This document shows, piece after piece, positions 31,578-39,094 of a DNA stretch of 39,094 nucleotides. Numbering within the stretch: position 1 is the first letter of the stretch; every line of letters starts with the position of its first letter. A program made the position numbers and the translations under genes. Origin of the DNA: Spirochaetaceae bacterium (GTDB lineage Bacteria > Spirochaetota > Spirochaetia > Treponematales > Breznakiellaceae); assembly GCA_031290205.1 (NCBI GenBank), contig JAITNZ010000177.1, forward strand, positions 1 through 39,094, in the 5' to 3' direction. The notes below the pieces were generated by a model. The model ran no database searches. It worked only from the letters and a program-made list of their open reading frames with translations, and was not told the DNA's origin.

Positions 31578-31774
31578 AACAGGGAACAGGGGAAGATTAC
31601 ACTGCGCAATCATTCCTCACTGTCCACTATCCACTGTCCACTCTTCACTCTTCACTCTTCACTGTCCACTGTCCACTGTCCACTGTCCACTGTCCACTAT
31701 CCACTATCCACTATCCACTATCCACTATCCACTATCCACTATCCACTATCCACTATCCACTATCCACTATCCAC
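31578..31774. repeat. heptanucleotide-arm repeat element II
   Basis: Left arm AACAGGGAACAGGGGAAGATT, nine bases, then AATCATT, the same core layout as element I at 4463-4711. It is followed by about 22 heptads of CCACTGT, then CCACTAT, with some TTCACTC. On the minus strand the series is TAGTGGATAGTGG with stops in every frame. It starts three bases after the stop of the minus-strand lipoprotein gene ending at 31777. Confidence 0.92.
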
Positions 31775-31776
31775 CC

Positions 31777-33999
31777 TTACCGGTATCTCACCATCACGGC
31801 GGTTCCGACTTCGGCGGTGGCTGTGAGGGGGGCGCCGTTGCCGTAATCGATTGTGCCTCTGTTTTGGGTGCCCACTGCGGAGAAGCCGCCTCGACCGTCG
31901 GCGGCGATGCTGTGAAGCCGCGTGAAGGCGCCGCCTTGGACCGCATGTGCCCATACCGCCGCTTCGTCGCCGCCTCGGCTGTCGTATTTTACTATCACCG
32001 ATGTATCGCTGTTGTAGCTTCCCGTCGCGCTTGCCGTGCCGTAATCAAACGGCGAGCTACCGGTCTGGCAGCCCACCGCATAGACGTTGCCGAGCACGTC
32101 CGCCGTAACACCAAAAAAATCCGAATTATTGTTACCGCCGTTTACCGACTTCGCCCACAGTGCTGCTCCGTTGCCGCCGTCGTATTTCACGATAACCGCG
32201 TTATATCCCCAACCGGTGACGCCCGCCGCCGCGCTTGCGCCGCCATAATTAAATGTGCCGTCGCCGTGCTGGTTGCCTGCCGCATAGAGATTGCCGAGCC
32301 CATCCGCCGCGAGAGCACGAAAGGACGAAATATTATCGCCGCTTACCACCGTCTTTGCCCAAAGAGCTTTACAGCCGACGCTGTTGCCGTCGTATTTTAC
32401 GAGCACCGCGTTCGAGCCAAATTGCCCTGCCTTGACCCCTGTCGCTTGCGCCCCGCCGTACTCATAGGTGTAGGTGCCATCCTGATGCCCCGCCACATAG
32501 ACATTGCCGAGTGCGTCCGCCACGATACCATTAAATATCGCCATATTCAACATTGAATCGCCGTCGTCGGCGATAGGGGCGCTTGCCCAAAGAGCCGCTC
32601 CGGTGTCGCTCTTGTATTTCACTATCACCGCCCCGCCGTTCATACCGGTGCTTGCCGCGATGGCGCTGCCGCCGTAATTATGCGGATTGATCGAGCTCTG
32701 CCACCCCACCGCATAGACGTTGCCCCGATCGTCCGGCGCAACAGCATTAAATTGCCCTCCGTCTCCGCCGACAGTCGACTTTGCCCACTGCGCCTCTCCG
32801 TCCCGGTTGTATTTCACTATCGACACATTATTAGGGCCGGAGGCAGATCCGGTTCCCGTTACACCGTTGCCGTAATCATACCCAAGAACATCCATCTGGT
32901 TCCCCACCGCATAGACGTTGCCAGACCCATCAACCGCGACACCGAGAAATATCGAACCTCCCTGTCCATCTTCCCCGTCGAGCACCTGTGGCGATTTTGC
33001 CCAAAGCGCCGCTCCGGCGTTGTCGTATTTTACGATAACCGCATTTCCGTACACCAAGCTTTTCGTTATGCTGACATTGGCGCCGTAGCTGTACGTTCCA
33101 GCTGACTGCATACCCACCGCATAGGTGCAGCCTTCCGTATCCTTTGCGACCGCCATAAACTCACTATATGCATCATCCCCGCCCCCCGTTGCCGCTTCCG
33201 CGCTTTCCGTGTGGGGCAGCCTCACCGCGAAACTCACGGTAAAGTTCTGTTTTATGCCGTTACCGCCGCTCACCGTAACTACCGCAGTGTAATCTCCCAG
33301 AGGAAGCCCCGCAACAGGCTGTACGGCAAAAGCATTTTCAACGGCGCCGCCCAGCGCAATGCTGGTAAGGGAACTCGAAGTGAGGGTGAATTGCGCCGCG
33401 TTATCCCCGGACAGCGCGACTTGCAAGACGCCTGTGGGCGTGGTGCACAAATTGGTAATCGTTACACCAAGCGGAGGCGGCAAATAGCCGATAACGGCTT
33501 CGCAATTGTAGGGGTTTGCATCGTCAAGGATGCTCCCGTCACCAGTGCGGCTGAGGCTAATATTGTTCAGGGACCATGCGCGGGTCGGCGGCGTAATGCC
33601 CGCCTTGTTGATGGTTACCAGCACGGCGCCCTTCTCGTCATCGGGAACATTTTCTACCGTGAGCGTGTAAACTGCCACAGAATCTTGCGTGATGCCTGTC
33701 GGCGTGATTTTTTCCGCCCCGTAGCTGCCATCGGCATATTTGAACGTGAAGAGAGCGCCTAACTCCGCCTTGGAAGTTTCCTTCGTTAAGCCGGGAATCG
33801 CCCGGCTCAAATCGAGCACGAGCGTTGCCTTCCCCCCGACCGCCACAGACGGCACCATGCGTATCCACACCGTCTCGCTCCCCGCCGCTCCCGTGCCGGC
33901 AGCAATCACCTCGCAAGAGGCAAGAACCACGCCAAGAGCCAAAACAGCCATCAATGAGCATATACCCGCTATCATAAATTGCCTTAATTTCGTTTTCAT
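31777..33999 (-). CDS. beta-propeller repeat lipoprotein
   Basis: A 740-residue lipoprotein with lipobox LASC (Cys29). Residues ~40-145 are an Ig-like beta domain, ~170-255 a second beta domain. From ~275 to the end there are about seven 60-70-residue repeats of the form F-x-A-V-A-x-D-x-x-G-N-V-Y-A-V-G-x-Q ... Y-G ... A-V-I-V-K-Y-D-x-x-G-A-A-L-W-A-K, the SBBP-type beta-propeller repeat. A seven-bladed surface propeller is likely; no catalytic residues were recognised. AGGAG lies seven bases before ATG 33999. It is transcribed divergently from gyrA. A heptad element begins three bases after its stop. Confidence 0.85.
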   Translation of the reverse strand: MKTKLRQFMIAGICSLMAVLALGVVLASCEVIAAGTGAAGSETVWIRMVPSVAVGGKATLVLDLSRAIPGLTKETSKAELGALFTFKYADGSYGAEKITPTGITQDSVAVYTLTVENVPDDEKGAVLVTINKAGITPPTRAWSLNNISLSRTGDGSILDDANPYNCEAVIGYLPPPLGVTITNLCTTPTGVLQVALSGDNAAQFTLTSSSLTSIALGGAVENAFAVQPVAGLPLGDYTAVVTVSGGNGIKQNFTVSFAVRLPHTESAEAATGGGDDAYSEFMAVAKDTEGCTYAVGMQSAGTYSYGANVSITKSLVYGNAVIVKYDNAGAALWAKSPQVLDGEDGQGGSIFLGVAVDGSGNVYAVGNQMDVLGYDYGNGVTGTGSASGPNNVSIVKYNRDGEAQWAKSTVGGDGGQFNAVAPDDRGNVYAVGWQSSINPHNYGGSAIAASTGMNGGAVIVKYKSDTGAALWASAPIADDGDSMLNMAIFNGIVADALGNVYVAGHQDGTYTYEYGGAQATGVKAGQFGSNAVLVKYDGNSVGCKALWAKTVVSGDNISSFRALAADGLGNLYAAGNQHGDGTFNYGGASAAAGVTGWGYNAVIVKYDGGNGAALWAKSVNGGNNNSDFFGVTADVLGNVYAVGCQTGSSPFDYGTASATGSYNSDTSVIVKYDSRGGDEAAVWAHAVQGGAFTRLHSIAADGRGGFSAVGTQNRGTIDYGNGAPLTATAEVGTAVMVRYR

Positions 34000-34021
34000 A
34001 AGCTTCTCCTAAAGACGAGCC

Positions 34022-34050
34022 ATTCTATCATAAAAACAAGATGAGGTCAA
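34022..34050 (-). promoter_or_regulatory. promoter of the beta-propeller lipoprotein gene
   Basis: On the minus strand TTGACC (34050-34045), 17 bases, TAGAAT (34027-34022). Transcription would start near 34015, with AGGAG close behind, giving a very short leader. Confidence 0.65.
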
Positions 34051-34095
34051 CCATTATTTTTTGAGCGTTATTTTTGAGCGTTATTTTTTTGGCGG

Positions 34096-34124
34096 TAGAC
34101 ACAAGCGCTTCAATCTGATAAACT
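34096..34124 (+). promoter_or_regulatory. promoter of gyrA
   Basis: TAGACA (34096-34101), 17 bases, TAAACT (34119-34124). Upstream are three T-rich repeats of 13-15 bases (TTATTTTTGAGCG type, 34053-34094). The divergent lipoprotein promoter is 46 bases away, so supercoiling could couple the two. Confidence 0.55.
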
Positions 34125-34145
34125 ATCATCAGGATGGTTATCTAG

Positions 34146-36668
34146 GTGCCAGAAATTGAGGGGGGCTTGCCTCCGAAAAGCGGGAAAATAATCCCGATTG
34201 CTATCGAAGATGAGGTAAAGACCGCTTACCTGAACTATGCGATGTCGGTTATTGTTTCACGCGCGCTGCCCGATGCGCGGGACGGCTTGAAGCCTGTCCA
34301 CCGGCGGCTGCTCTACGCGATGGACGAGCTGGGCTTGCGCCCGAATGCGGCGACGAAGAAGAGCGCCCGTATTGTCGGCGATACGATGGGTAAATACCAC
34401 CCGCACGGCGATGCGGCGCTTTACGACGCCCTTGTCCGCATGGCGCAGGATTTTTCGCTGCGTTATGTGCTCGTTTCGGGGCAGGGCAACTTCGGCAGCA
34501 TCGACGGCGACCCGCCGGCAGCCATGCGCTACACCGAGGCGAAGCTGTCGAAAATCGGCGACGAAATGCTCGTCGATTTGCGGAAAGAAACGGTCGATTT
34601 TGCGCCGAACTTCGACGAATCCCTCCAAGAGCCGATGGTGCTGCCCGCCGCCGTCCCCAACCTCCTCGTCAACGGGTCGAGCGGTATCGCCGTCGGCATG
34701 GCAACGGAAATGCCGCCGCATAACCTCCGCGAAGTCTGCGCGGCGGTCTGCGCGCTCATCGACAATCCTGAAATCAGCATCGAAGAGCTAATGGCTTTCG
34801 TGACCGGTCCCGACTTCCCCACCGGCGGCATCGTCTTCGGGCGGCAGGGCATCCGCGATGCCTACAGAACCGGGCGCGGCAAAATCCTCATGCGGGGGAA
34901 GTTCAAGATCGAGACGACGAAGAGCGGCAAAGAGGTAATCGTCTTTACCGAGCTGCCCTATAACGTCAAGCCGAAAATCCTCCTCGAAAAAATCGGCGCG
35001 ATGATGCGCGAAAAAGAGTTCGAGGGCATAGGCTATGCCAACGACGAATCCGACCGCGAAGGTATCCGCGTCGTCATCGAATTGAAGAAGGGCGCTATCG
35101 TCCGCGTCGTGCTCAACCAGCTCTTCGCTCAGACTTCGCTTCAATCAACATTCGGCATAAACAACCTCGCGCTGGTCAAAGGCAGACCTCAGCAACTCAA
35201 TCTGAAAGAGCTGCTCACTTACTTCGTCCTCCACCGCATCGAAGTGGTAACGCGGCGCACTCAGTTTGATTTACGCAAGGCTGAGGAGCGCGAAAACATC
35301 CTCCATGGGCTTGCTATCACGCTTGCCAACATTGACGAGGTGGTGGCAATCATCAAGGCATCGCGCGACATCGACAGCGCGAAGAACGCCCTCAAAGAAA
35401 AATTCCTCTACCCCGCCGCACTCGAGCGCAACAAGACCGAGGGGCGCAGCAGCGAACAGATAGACATCCGCGTGGAAGCGCAGGCTCATGCGATTATCGA
35501 AATGCGGCTCGGTCGGCTCACTCATCTTGAGGTCGAAAAAATCGAAAAAGAGCTTAGCGTACTGAAAGAGCAGATTGCTTACTACAAGGCGCTGCTTGCC
35601 GACGAGGGGAAGCTGCGCGAGCTTATCAAGGAAGAGACGCGGAGTATCGCCGAGCGTTATGGCGACGACCGGCGCACGGAAATTGTTGACGGCGAAATCG
35701 AGAACATCGACATCGAAGACCTCATCAAGAAAGAAGAGATGATGATAATCGTGTCGAACCTCGGCTACATAAAAAGGGTGCCGGTGGCGGCATACAAGAA
35801 TCAAGGACGGGGGGGTAAGGGTATGATTAGCGCGAAACTAGCCGATGACGATTATGTGAAGCAGATTTTCGTCGCCTCGACGCACGAATACGTTACGTTT
35901 ATCACGAGTGCGGGGAAGGCGTATTGGATGAAGGCGCACGAGCTACCGGAGGGGACGCGGACGACGAAGGGGGCGCACATCAAGGGGCTGCTTTCGATGA
36001 GCCCGAACGAAGAGATTGCGGCGATTGTTTCGTTTAAGGAAGTGGTGCCCGGCAAATACCTCTTCATGGGCACCGCGCGCGGGGTGGTGAAGAAGGTGCA
36101 GGTTACCGAATTCGCCAATGCCAAAACCCGCGGCGTCATCGCCATCAAATTGGATGAGGGCGACCGGCTCGTCAGCGCGATGCTGACGTCGGGGAACGAC
36201 GAGCTCTTCCTGATTTCGCGGCAGGGGCAGGCGCTGCGCACCCACGAAGACGCCGTCCGGGCGATGGGGCGCGCTTCGCGGGGTGTCTGCGGCATCAAAT
36301 TGGCTGCCGACGACGAGCTGACGGGGCTGCTGCGTATCGTCGAAGGCGAAACGATGCTGCTGCTCTCGGAATACGGCTACGGTAAGCGGGTTGATTTTAA
36401 CGAATTTAACTCGCACGGGCGGGCAACCGGCGGACAGAGGATATACACCATCAGCGATAAAACCGGCGAACTGGTCGGCTGCGTGAATGTCCTTGACGAC
36501 GAAGAGATTATGTGCATCACCAGCCAGGGGAAGTCGATCAAAGTGATGGTCGATACGATACGAGTGATGGGACGGAGCGCGTCAGGGGTGCGCATCCTCA
36601 ACATCGAAAAACCCGACTTCGTGGTCGGCGTCGACCGCATCGTGCGGGAACCGCCACAGGCGGTTTAA
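34146..36668 (+). CDS. gyrA: DNA gyrase subunit A
   Basis: An 840-residue type IIA topoisomerase subunit. Catalytic Tyr is Y129 (AAMRYTEAKLSKIG). The quinolone region reads GDTMGKYHPHGDAALYDALVRMAQ: Ala90 lies at the E. coli Ser83 position and Asp94 at Asp87. The C-terminal domain has the GyrA box as QGRGGKG (around residue 555), which marks gyrase rather than topoisomerase IV, with one change from QRRGGKG. Six CTD blades of the (V/I)xxxxxx(L/I)xxTxxGxx-(K/R) pattern are readable. The start is GTG 34146 with AGGATGG eight bases upstream. The last residues PPQAV-stop coincide with a 7-bp palindrome. Confidence 0.95.
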   Translation: MPEIEGGLPPKSGKIIPIAIEDEVKTAYLNYAMSVIVSRALPDARDGLKPVHRRLLYAMDELGLRPNAATKKSARIVGDTMGKYHPHGDAALYDALVRMAQDFSLRYVLVSGQGNFGSIDGDPPAAMRYTEAKLSKIGDEMLVDLRKETVDFAPNFDESLQEPMVLPAAVPNLLVNGSSGIAVGMATEMPPHNLREVCAAVCALIDNPEISIEELMAFVTGPDFPTGGIVFGRQGIRDAYRTGRGKILMRGKFKIETTKSGKEVIVFTELPYNVKPKILLEKIGAMMREKEFEGIGYANDESDREGIRVVIELKKGAIVRVVLNQLFAQTSLQSTFGINNLALVKGRPQQLNLKELLTYFVLHRIEVVTRRTQFDLRKAEERENILHGLAITLANIDEVVAIIKASRDIDSAKNALKEKFLYPAALERNKTEGRSSEQIDIRVEAQAHAIIEMRLGRLTHLEVEKIEKELSVLKEQIAYYKALLADEGKLRELIKEETRSIAERYGDDRRTEIVDGEIENIDIEDLIKKEEMMIIVSNLGYIKRVPVAAYKNQGRGGKGMISAKLADDDYVKQIFVASTHEYVTFITSAGKAYWMKAHELPEGTRTTKGAHIKGLLSMSPNEEIAAIVSFKEVVPGKYLFMGTARGVVKKVQVTEFANAKTRGVIAIKLDEGDRLVSAMLTSGNDELFLISRQGQALRTHEDAVRAMGRASRGVCGIKLAADDELTGLLRIVEGETMLLLSEYGYGKRVDFNEFNSHGRATGGQRIYTISDKTGELVGCVNVLDDEEIMCITSQGKSIKVMVDTIRVMGRSASGVRILNIEKPDFVVGVDRIVREPPQAV

Positions 36669-36770
36669 ACCCTAGAGAACGGCGCTCGTAGTCCAAACCG
36701 CGAAAGCAGGGCGCCTAGGGCGCTTTCAGCCCTAGAGAACGGCGTTCGCAGTTTTAACTGCCTAAGCAGG
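36649..36770. repeat. palindrome on the gyrA stop plus two tandem copies of the 60-bp repeat
   Basis: AACCGCC-ACA-GGCGGTT (36649-36665) covers the last gyrA codons. Then CCCTAGAGAACGGCG(C/T)TCG occurs at about 36670 and 36730, each followed by a CAGT/TAGT ... GC(G/C) ... AAGCAGG part, with GCGCC-TAG-GGCGC (36711-36723) between. These match the inverted copy at the hemL 3' end. Confidence 0.78.
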
Positions 36771-36802
36771 TTTTTTGCTGCTTTATGTCTTGCCTTCACT
36801 AA

Positions 36803-36853
36803 GAAAAGGGCGGTTGTTAGAAAAGGACGATTTATTGAAAAGGACGATTTATT
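36803..36853 (+). repeat. 17-bp tandem repeat over the ribosome-binding region
   Basis: GAAAAGGACGATTTATT occurs at 36820-36836 and 36837-36853, preceded by a degenerate copy GAAAAGGGCGGTTGTTA at 36803-36819. Each unit carries an AAAAGG ribosome-site-like core, and TTG codons fall after the first and second cores. Confidence 0.75.
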
Positions 36854-37707
36854 TTTTTACGCTCTTCCTCTTTTTGTTCTCGAGTATGCTGATGAGTGCT
36901 ATGGACCAGCCCGCGCCTGATGCAAAAATTCTGAAAAACTTCGGGACGAATGACCGGGGGCAGCCTGTTCTGGGCGAAAGTTTTGCCGCGGCAGGGAACA
37001 TCTTTGCGGCGGATTCGGGCGAAATCTTTTTTTCGGTCTCCGAGGGGGATGCCGCGCAGAGTTTTGCCAGCCCGCTCGGTGATTGGATTGCCGTTGACCA
37101 CGGCGAGGGGCTTATCGGGATTTACGCGCGGGGTAAAGAGAGTGAGGTGAGCGAAAAACCGAAAAAAGTCGGCAAAGATACGGTGATGGCACGGGCGGAA
37201 AAATCCGGCTGGACGGATTCCGAGGGCTTTTATTTTTCATTTTACGACCGGAAAGAGCGGCGTTGGATAAATCCTGCTATGATTGTCGGCGCGATGCTCG
37301 ACACGATAGCCCCCGCGATTCAGAGTGTCAAACTAAGGGGCGAAAACGGGCAGACGATCGCCCTTGAGTCGACGCGGGTGATAAAACAGGGGCGCTATGC
37401 TATCGAAGTGGAGGCGGCTGACCGCTCGGAATCCGCCGCCAACGCGACTGCCCCCTACCGAATCATCTGCTCGCTGAACGGCGCTGAAGTGGGCATTCTT
37501 GCCCTCGAGACGCTATCGGCGCGGGATGGCGTCTTGATGATGTACCGGAACGGGCTGGTACCGGCAAGCAGGATTTACGCGCCCTATCCCGCGCTGGAAG
37601 TTGCTTCGGATTTGTGGTTCACCCGCGGTATGCTGAGTCTTGATGTTATCGTGCAAGACTACAACAAAAACACCCGAAACGCGGGCTACCGAATTTTTGT
37701 AGAATAA
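36835..37707 (+). CDS. exported M23/LytM-like protein lacking catalytic histidines
   Basis: About 290 residues. The N-terminus is a signal peptide or anchor (IYFFTLFLFLFSSMLMSAM). Residues ~30-110 follow the LytM/M23 fold (FAAAGNIFAADSGEIFFSV, PLGDWIAVDHGEGLIGIYARG). The second active-site motif HxH is absent: YARG stands where active enzymes have Y-A-H-L, and the first HxxxD is not visible, so it should not cut peptidoglycan. The remaining ~170 residues are an unrecognised beta-rich domain. The start is probably TTG 36835 with AGGA seven bases upstream; a TTG at 36814 and the ATG at 36775 are alternatives. It follows gyrA. A structural or regulatory role, as in EnvC-like proteins, is possible. 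Confidence 0.6.
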   Translation: MKRTIYFFTLFLFLFSSMLMSAMDQPAPDAKILKNFGTNDRGQPVLGESFAAAGNIFAADSGEIFFSVSEGDAAQSFASPLGDWIAVDHGEGLIGIYARGKESEVSEKPKKVGKDTVMARAEKSGWTDSEGFYFSFYDRKERRWINPAMIVGAMLDTIAPAIQSVKLRGENGQTIALESTRVIKQGRYAIEVEAADRSESAANATAPYRIICSLNGAEVGILALETLSARDGVLMMYRNGLVPASRIYAPYPALEVASDLWFTRGMLSLDVIVQDYNKNTRNAGYRIFVE

Positions 37708-37712
37708 AAAAT

Positions 37713-37733
37713 CCCCGCCGCAGAGCGGCGGGG
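37713..37733 (-). terminator. Rho-independent terminator for the minus-strand gene (and end of the plus-strand gene)
   Basis: CCCCGCCGC and GCGGCGGGG form a perfect 9-bp stem with loop AGA. Read on the minus strand it is followed by ATTTTTTATTC, the full terminator layout, for the gene ending at 37896. It lies six bases past the plus-strand gene's stop, so it may also end that transcript less efficiently. Confidence 0.85.
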
Positions 37734-37786
37734 TATCAGACCCCAAGTTGATGACGCCCTTTTCATCCTGAAGGCGAGGGCAAAAA

Positions 37787-37799
37787 GCGCCTGAGGCGC
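37787..37799. repeat. mini-palindrome GCGCC-TGA-GGCGC
   Basis: A perfect 5-bp stem with a three-base loop, one of the dispersed family, in the 188-base convergent gap between the M23-like and CsgG/P13-like genes. Surrounding bases resemble fragments of the 60-bp repeat (ACGCCCTTTTCA). Confidence 0.75.
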
Positions 37800-37895
37800 A
37801 ATGAAAGCGCAACAAACAGGGTCAACGCCGGTTATTACCGAAAAAATCGTTACTTGGGGCGGCTGCGCCCAGCACCCCCTCAAATTTCAAACAAT

Positions 37896-38825
37896 TTAAT
37901 ACCGCATCGTATACGCCAACTTTAACCCCACTGTATTGTGCGAAGTCGGCGTTATTTCCACGTTAAACCCGTCAAATCCATCGGGTTTTTTTGACGCAAG
38001 CGTGGATGCAGGTTTGTGATAGGTAATTGCCCGAACAATGCCAAACACAGCCCCGCCAACGTATGCCGCAATCCCTATATACAGTGGATAGGCATAATAG
38101 GTCCTTCCAATTGCCCTGCGGGATGTTCCCGCCTCCTCATAATAACTCGATCCTCTATCTGGATAATCGGCATTATACAATGCAGAGGCAACGATTATTG
38201 CAACAAGCCCTATGCCTTCAAAGACTGCAGTTACCGTGCCGCCAGATATATCTTTTTCGATAAAAAAAGAACCCATGCCAAACGCCAGATTCAACGCTAC
38301 CGCACCCGCCCGTTGCTCAGGAGAAAAATCGGCAAGCAATCCGCCTCTCATAAGCGATTCCATCGTATCGTTGCTTTTGACATCAGCCGTATAGCTGAAT
38401 TGAAGCGTCGCGCTTTCAACCGACACCGCTTGAAACCTGACCCGATAGATGCTTCCGGTTACGTCGATGGAACCAAGTACCATGTTTCGCGCGCCAAGCA
38501 TCCGTCCAATCCTCTGCGCCGAGTCGTCGCTTACATCGCCTGACATATTGAACTTCAATTCGGTTTGAAGTGAATCAAGGCGCCGCCGTTCGATTGGTTT
38601 TAAGCCCCCCGCATTCACCAAGGCATCATTCAGTTCATCAATGACATAATCGGTAAACCGCGTGGAGCTTGACCGGAAGTTGATAACCGCAATAGTTGAG
38701 CCCTTAGGCAATTTGCCGCTCATCTCTGCGGCGGCATTTTTAATTGCCTCGTCCAGCGTTATGCTTTGGGCGGACACAATACCGGACAACAAAACAAATC
38801 CTAATACAACAAAAACACATTTCAT
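37896..38825 (-). CDS. exported CsgG/FlgO-like protein with a P13-like C-terminus
   Basis: A 309-residue exported protein (signal peptide ending VSAQ). Residues ~25-155 follow the CsgG/FlgO/LpoB-type alpha/beta domain seen in many treponeme proteins: LDEAIKNAAAEMSGKLPKGSTIAVINF, IDELNDALVNAGGLKPIERRRLD, RIGRMLGARNMVLGSI. Residues ~170-275 contain hydrophobic segments (TAVFEGIGLVAIIVASALY, YPLYIGIAAYVGGAVFGIVRA) reminiscent of the P13 family of spirochaetal outer-membrane proteins. The start has AAGGAG about eight bases before ATG 38825. It is likely an envelope protein; its role is unknown. Confidence 0.68.
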   Translation of the reverse strand: MKCVFVVLGFVLLSGIVSAQSITLDEAIKNAAAEMSGKLPKGSTIAVINFRSSSTRFTDYVIDELNDALVNAGGLKPIERRRLDSLQTELKFNMSGDVSDDSAQRIGRMLGARNMVLGSIDVTGSIYRVRFQAVSVESATLQFSYTADVKSNDTMESLMRGGLLADFSPEQRAGAVALNLAFGMGSFFIEKDISGGTVTAVFEGIGLVAIIVASALYNADYPDRGSSYYEEAGTSRRAIGRTYYAYPLYIGIAAYVGGAVFGIVRAITYHKPASTLASKKPDGFDGFNVEITPTSHNTVGLKLAYTMRY

Positions 38826-39038
38826 AAAAACTCCTTCGCGGTCTTTCCCGCCGTCGTATTATTTATTAACCGCCCATACGAGCAGCCTCTTTTATCACCG
38901 CGCAAGCGGTGTAAAATACCGATGAAAGAAGTATGTAGGCTGAAAAAAGAATCATTGATCCGCCATAGAACGCAGATCGATTTGCATATATTGAAGGAAG
39001 TAAAACTACGTTTTTGTCTTGTATTCGCTAAATGATAT

Positions 39039-39057
39039 GGGGGGGGGGGGGGGGGGG
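39039..39057 (+). repeat. 19-base poly-G tract
   Basis: Nineteen consecutive G follow AAATGATAT, 213 bases upstream of the gene starting at 38825 on the minus strand and just before the window edge. Homopolymeric G tracts of this length slip during replication, and in Treponema pallidum they modulate transcription of nearby genes. A read-error origin is also possible. Confidence 0.8.
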
Positions 39058-39063
39058 TATCAA

Positions 39064-39094
39064 ATTAACAATGAACAATTAACAGTGAAAAATG
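39064..39094. repeat. start of a heptad tract at the window edge
   Basis: TTAACAA TGAACAA TTAACAG TG repeats with a seven-base period, a further member of the heptad family, cut by the window end. Confidence 0.6.

Noticed and set aside
31492..32556. 354-codon plus-strand open frame
   Set aside because: It starts in repeats and then runs antisense to the beta-propeller lipoprotein; the HYPLSTI-like repeats are translated heptads, and the rest is a shadow of GC-rich codons.
38896..38911. Hairpin CACCGC-GCAA-GCGGTG as a terminator
   Set aside because: The stem is only six bases and neither side has a T-tract; it lies upstream of a gene with no gene end nearby.
38921..39034. 37-codon plus-strand ORF beginning MKEVCRLKK
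   Set aside because: No ribosome site, no recognisable family and a position in a repeat-rich spacer; chance is likely.

Overview
The window looks like chromosomal DNA of a treponeme-type spirochaete, possibly a gut-associated one. The evidence is indirect: short spirochaetal lipoboxes on many MKK-type lipoproteins, a BspA-type leucine-rich-repeat lipoprotein, a FliL homologue, a GyrA with the box QGRGGKG, a CsgG/P13-like protein, several TTG starts and a roughly balanced base composition. No rRNA, tRNA, CRISPR array or prophage was seen. Genus and species cannot be fixed from the sequence alone.

Layout. 184-1506 (+) is an LRR lipoprotein. 1571-4439 (-) is a three-gene set: zinc UroD-type methyltransferase, corrinoid protein, SelD. 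4788-7754 (-) is a polar amino-acid ABC importer. 7985-23058 (-) is a run of 16 co-directional genes behind one near-consensus promoter (23127-23154). 23287-23796 (-) is FliL-like. 24174-27146 (-) is a CUT1 sugar ABC importer. 27710-30859 (-) is hemL plus a C69 dipeptidase. 31777-33999 (-) is a beta-propeller lipoprotein, divergent from gyrA (34146-36668, +). Then come a degenerate M23-like protein (+) and a CsgG/P13-like protein (-).

The centrepiece is the 16-gene run. It holds two NitT/TauT-type ABC systems, four lipoprotein substrate-binding proteins that all carry an adjacent Cys-Cys pair, a TcyP-type cystine symporter, a YedE-type selenium/sulfur permease, a TusA-like carrier, a DUF3343 Se/S-carrier-like protein, a C_GCAxxG_C_C protein, a transglutaminase-like lipoprotein and two zinc UroD-type methyltransferases. 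With selD and a corrinoid protein nearby, the simplest reading is acquisition and processing of a thiophilic sulfur, selenium or organometal compound, perhaps methylated. This is inference; the substrate is unknown.

The second striking layer is repeats. Intergenic spaces carry families of heptanucleotide tandem repeats whose stop-rich strand matches the upstream gene and which often write its last codons. A family of tiny palindromes has compensating stem changes and three-base loops. There are also composite GC-rich repeats, a 135-bp MITE-like element and a 32-bp tandem array that turns an ATGA gene junction into a chain of three overlapping 11-codon micro-ORFs.
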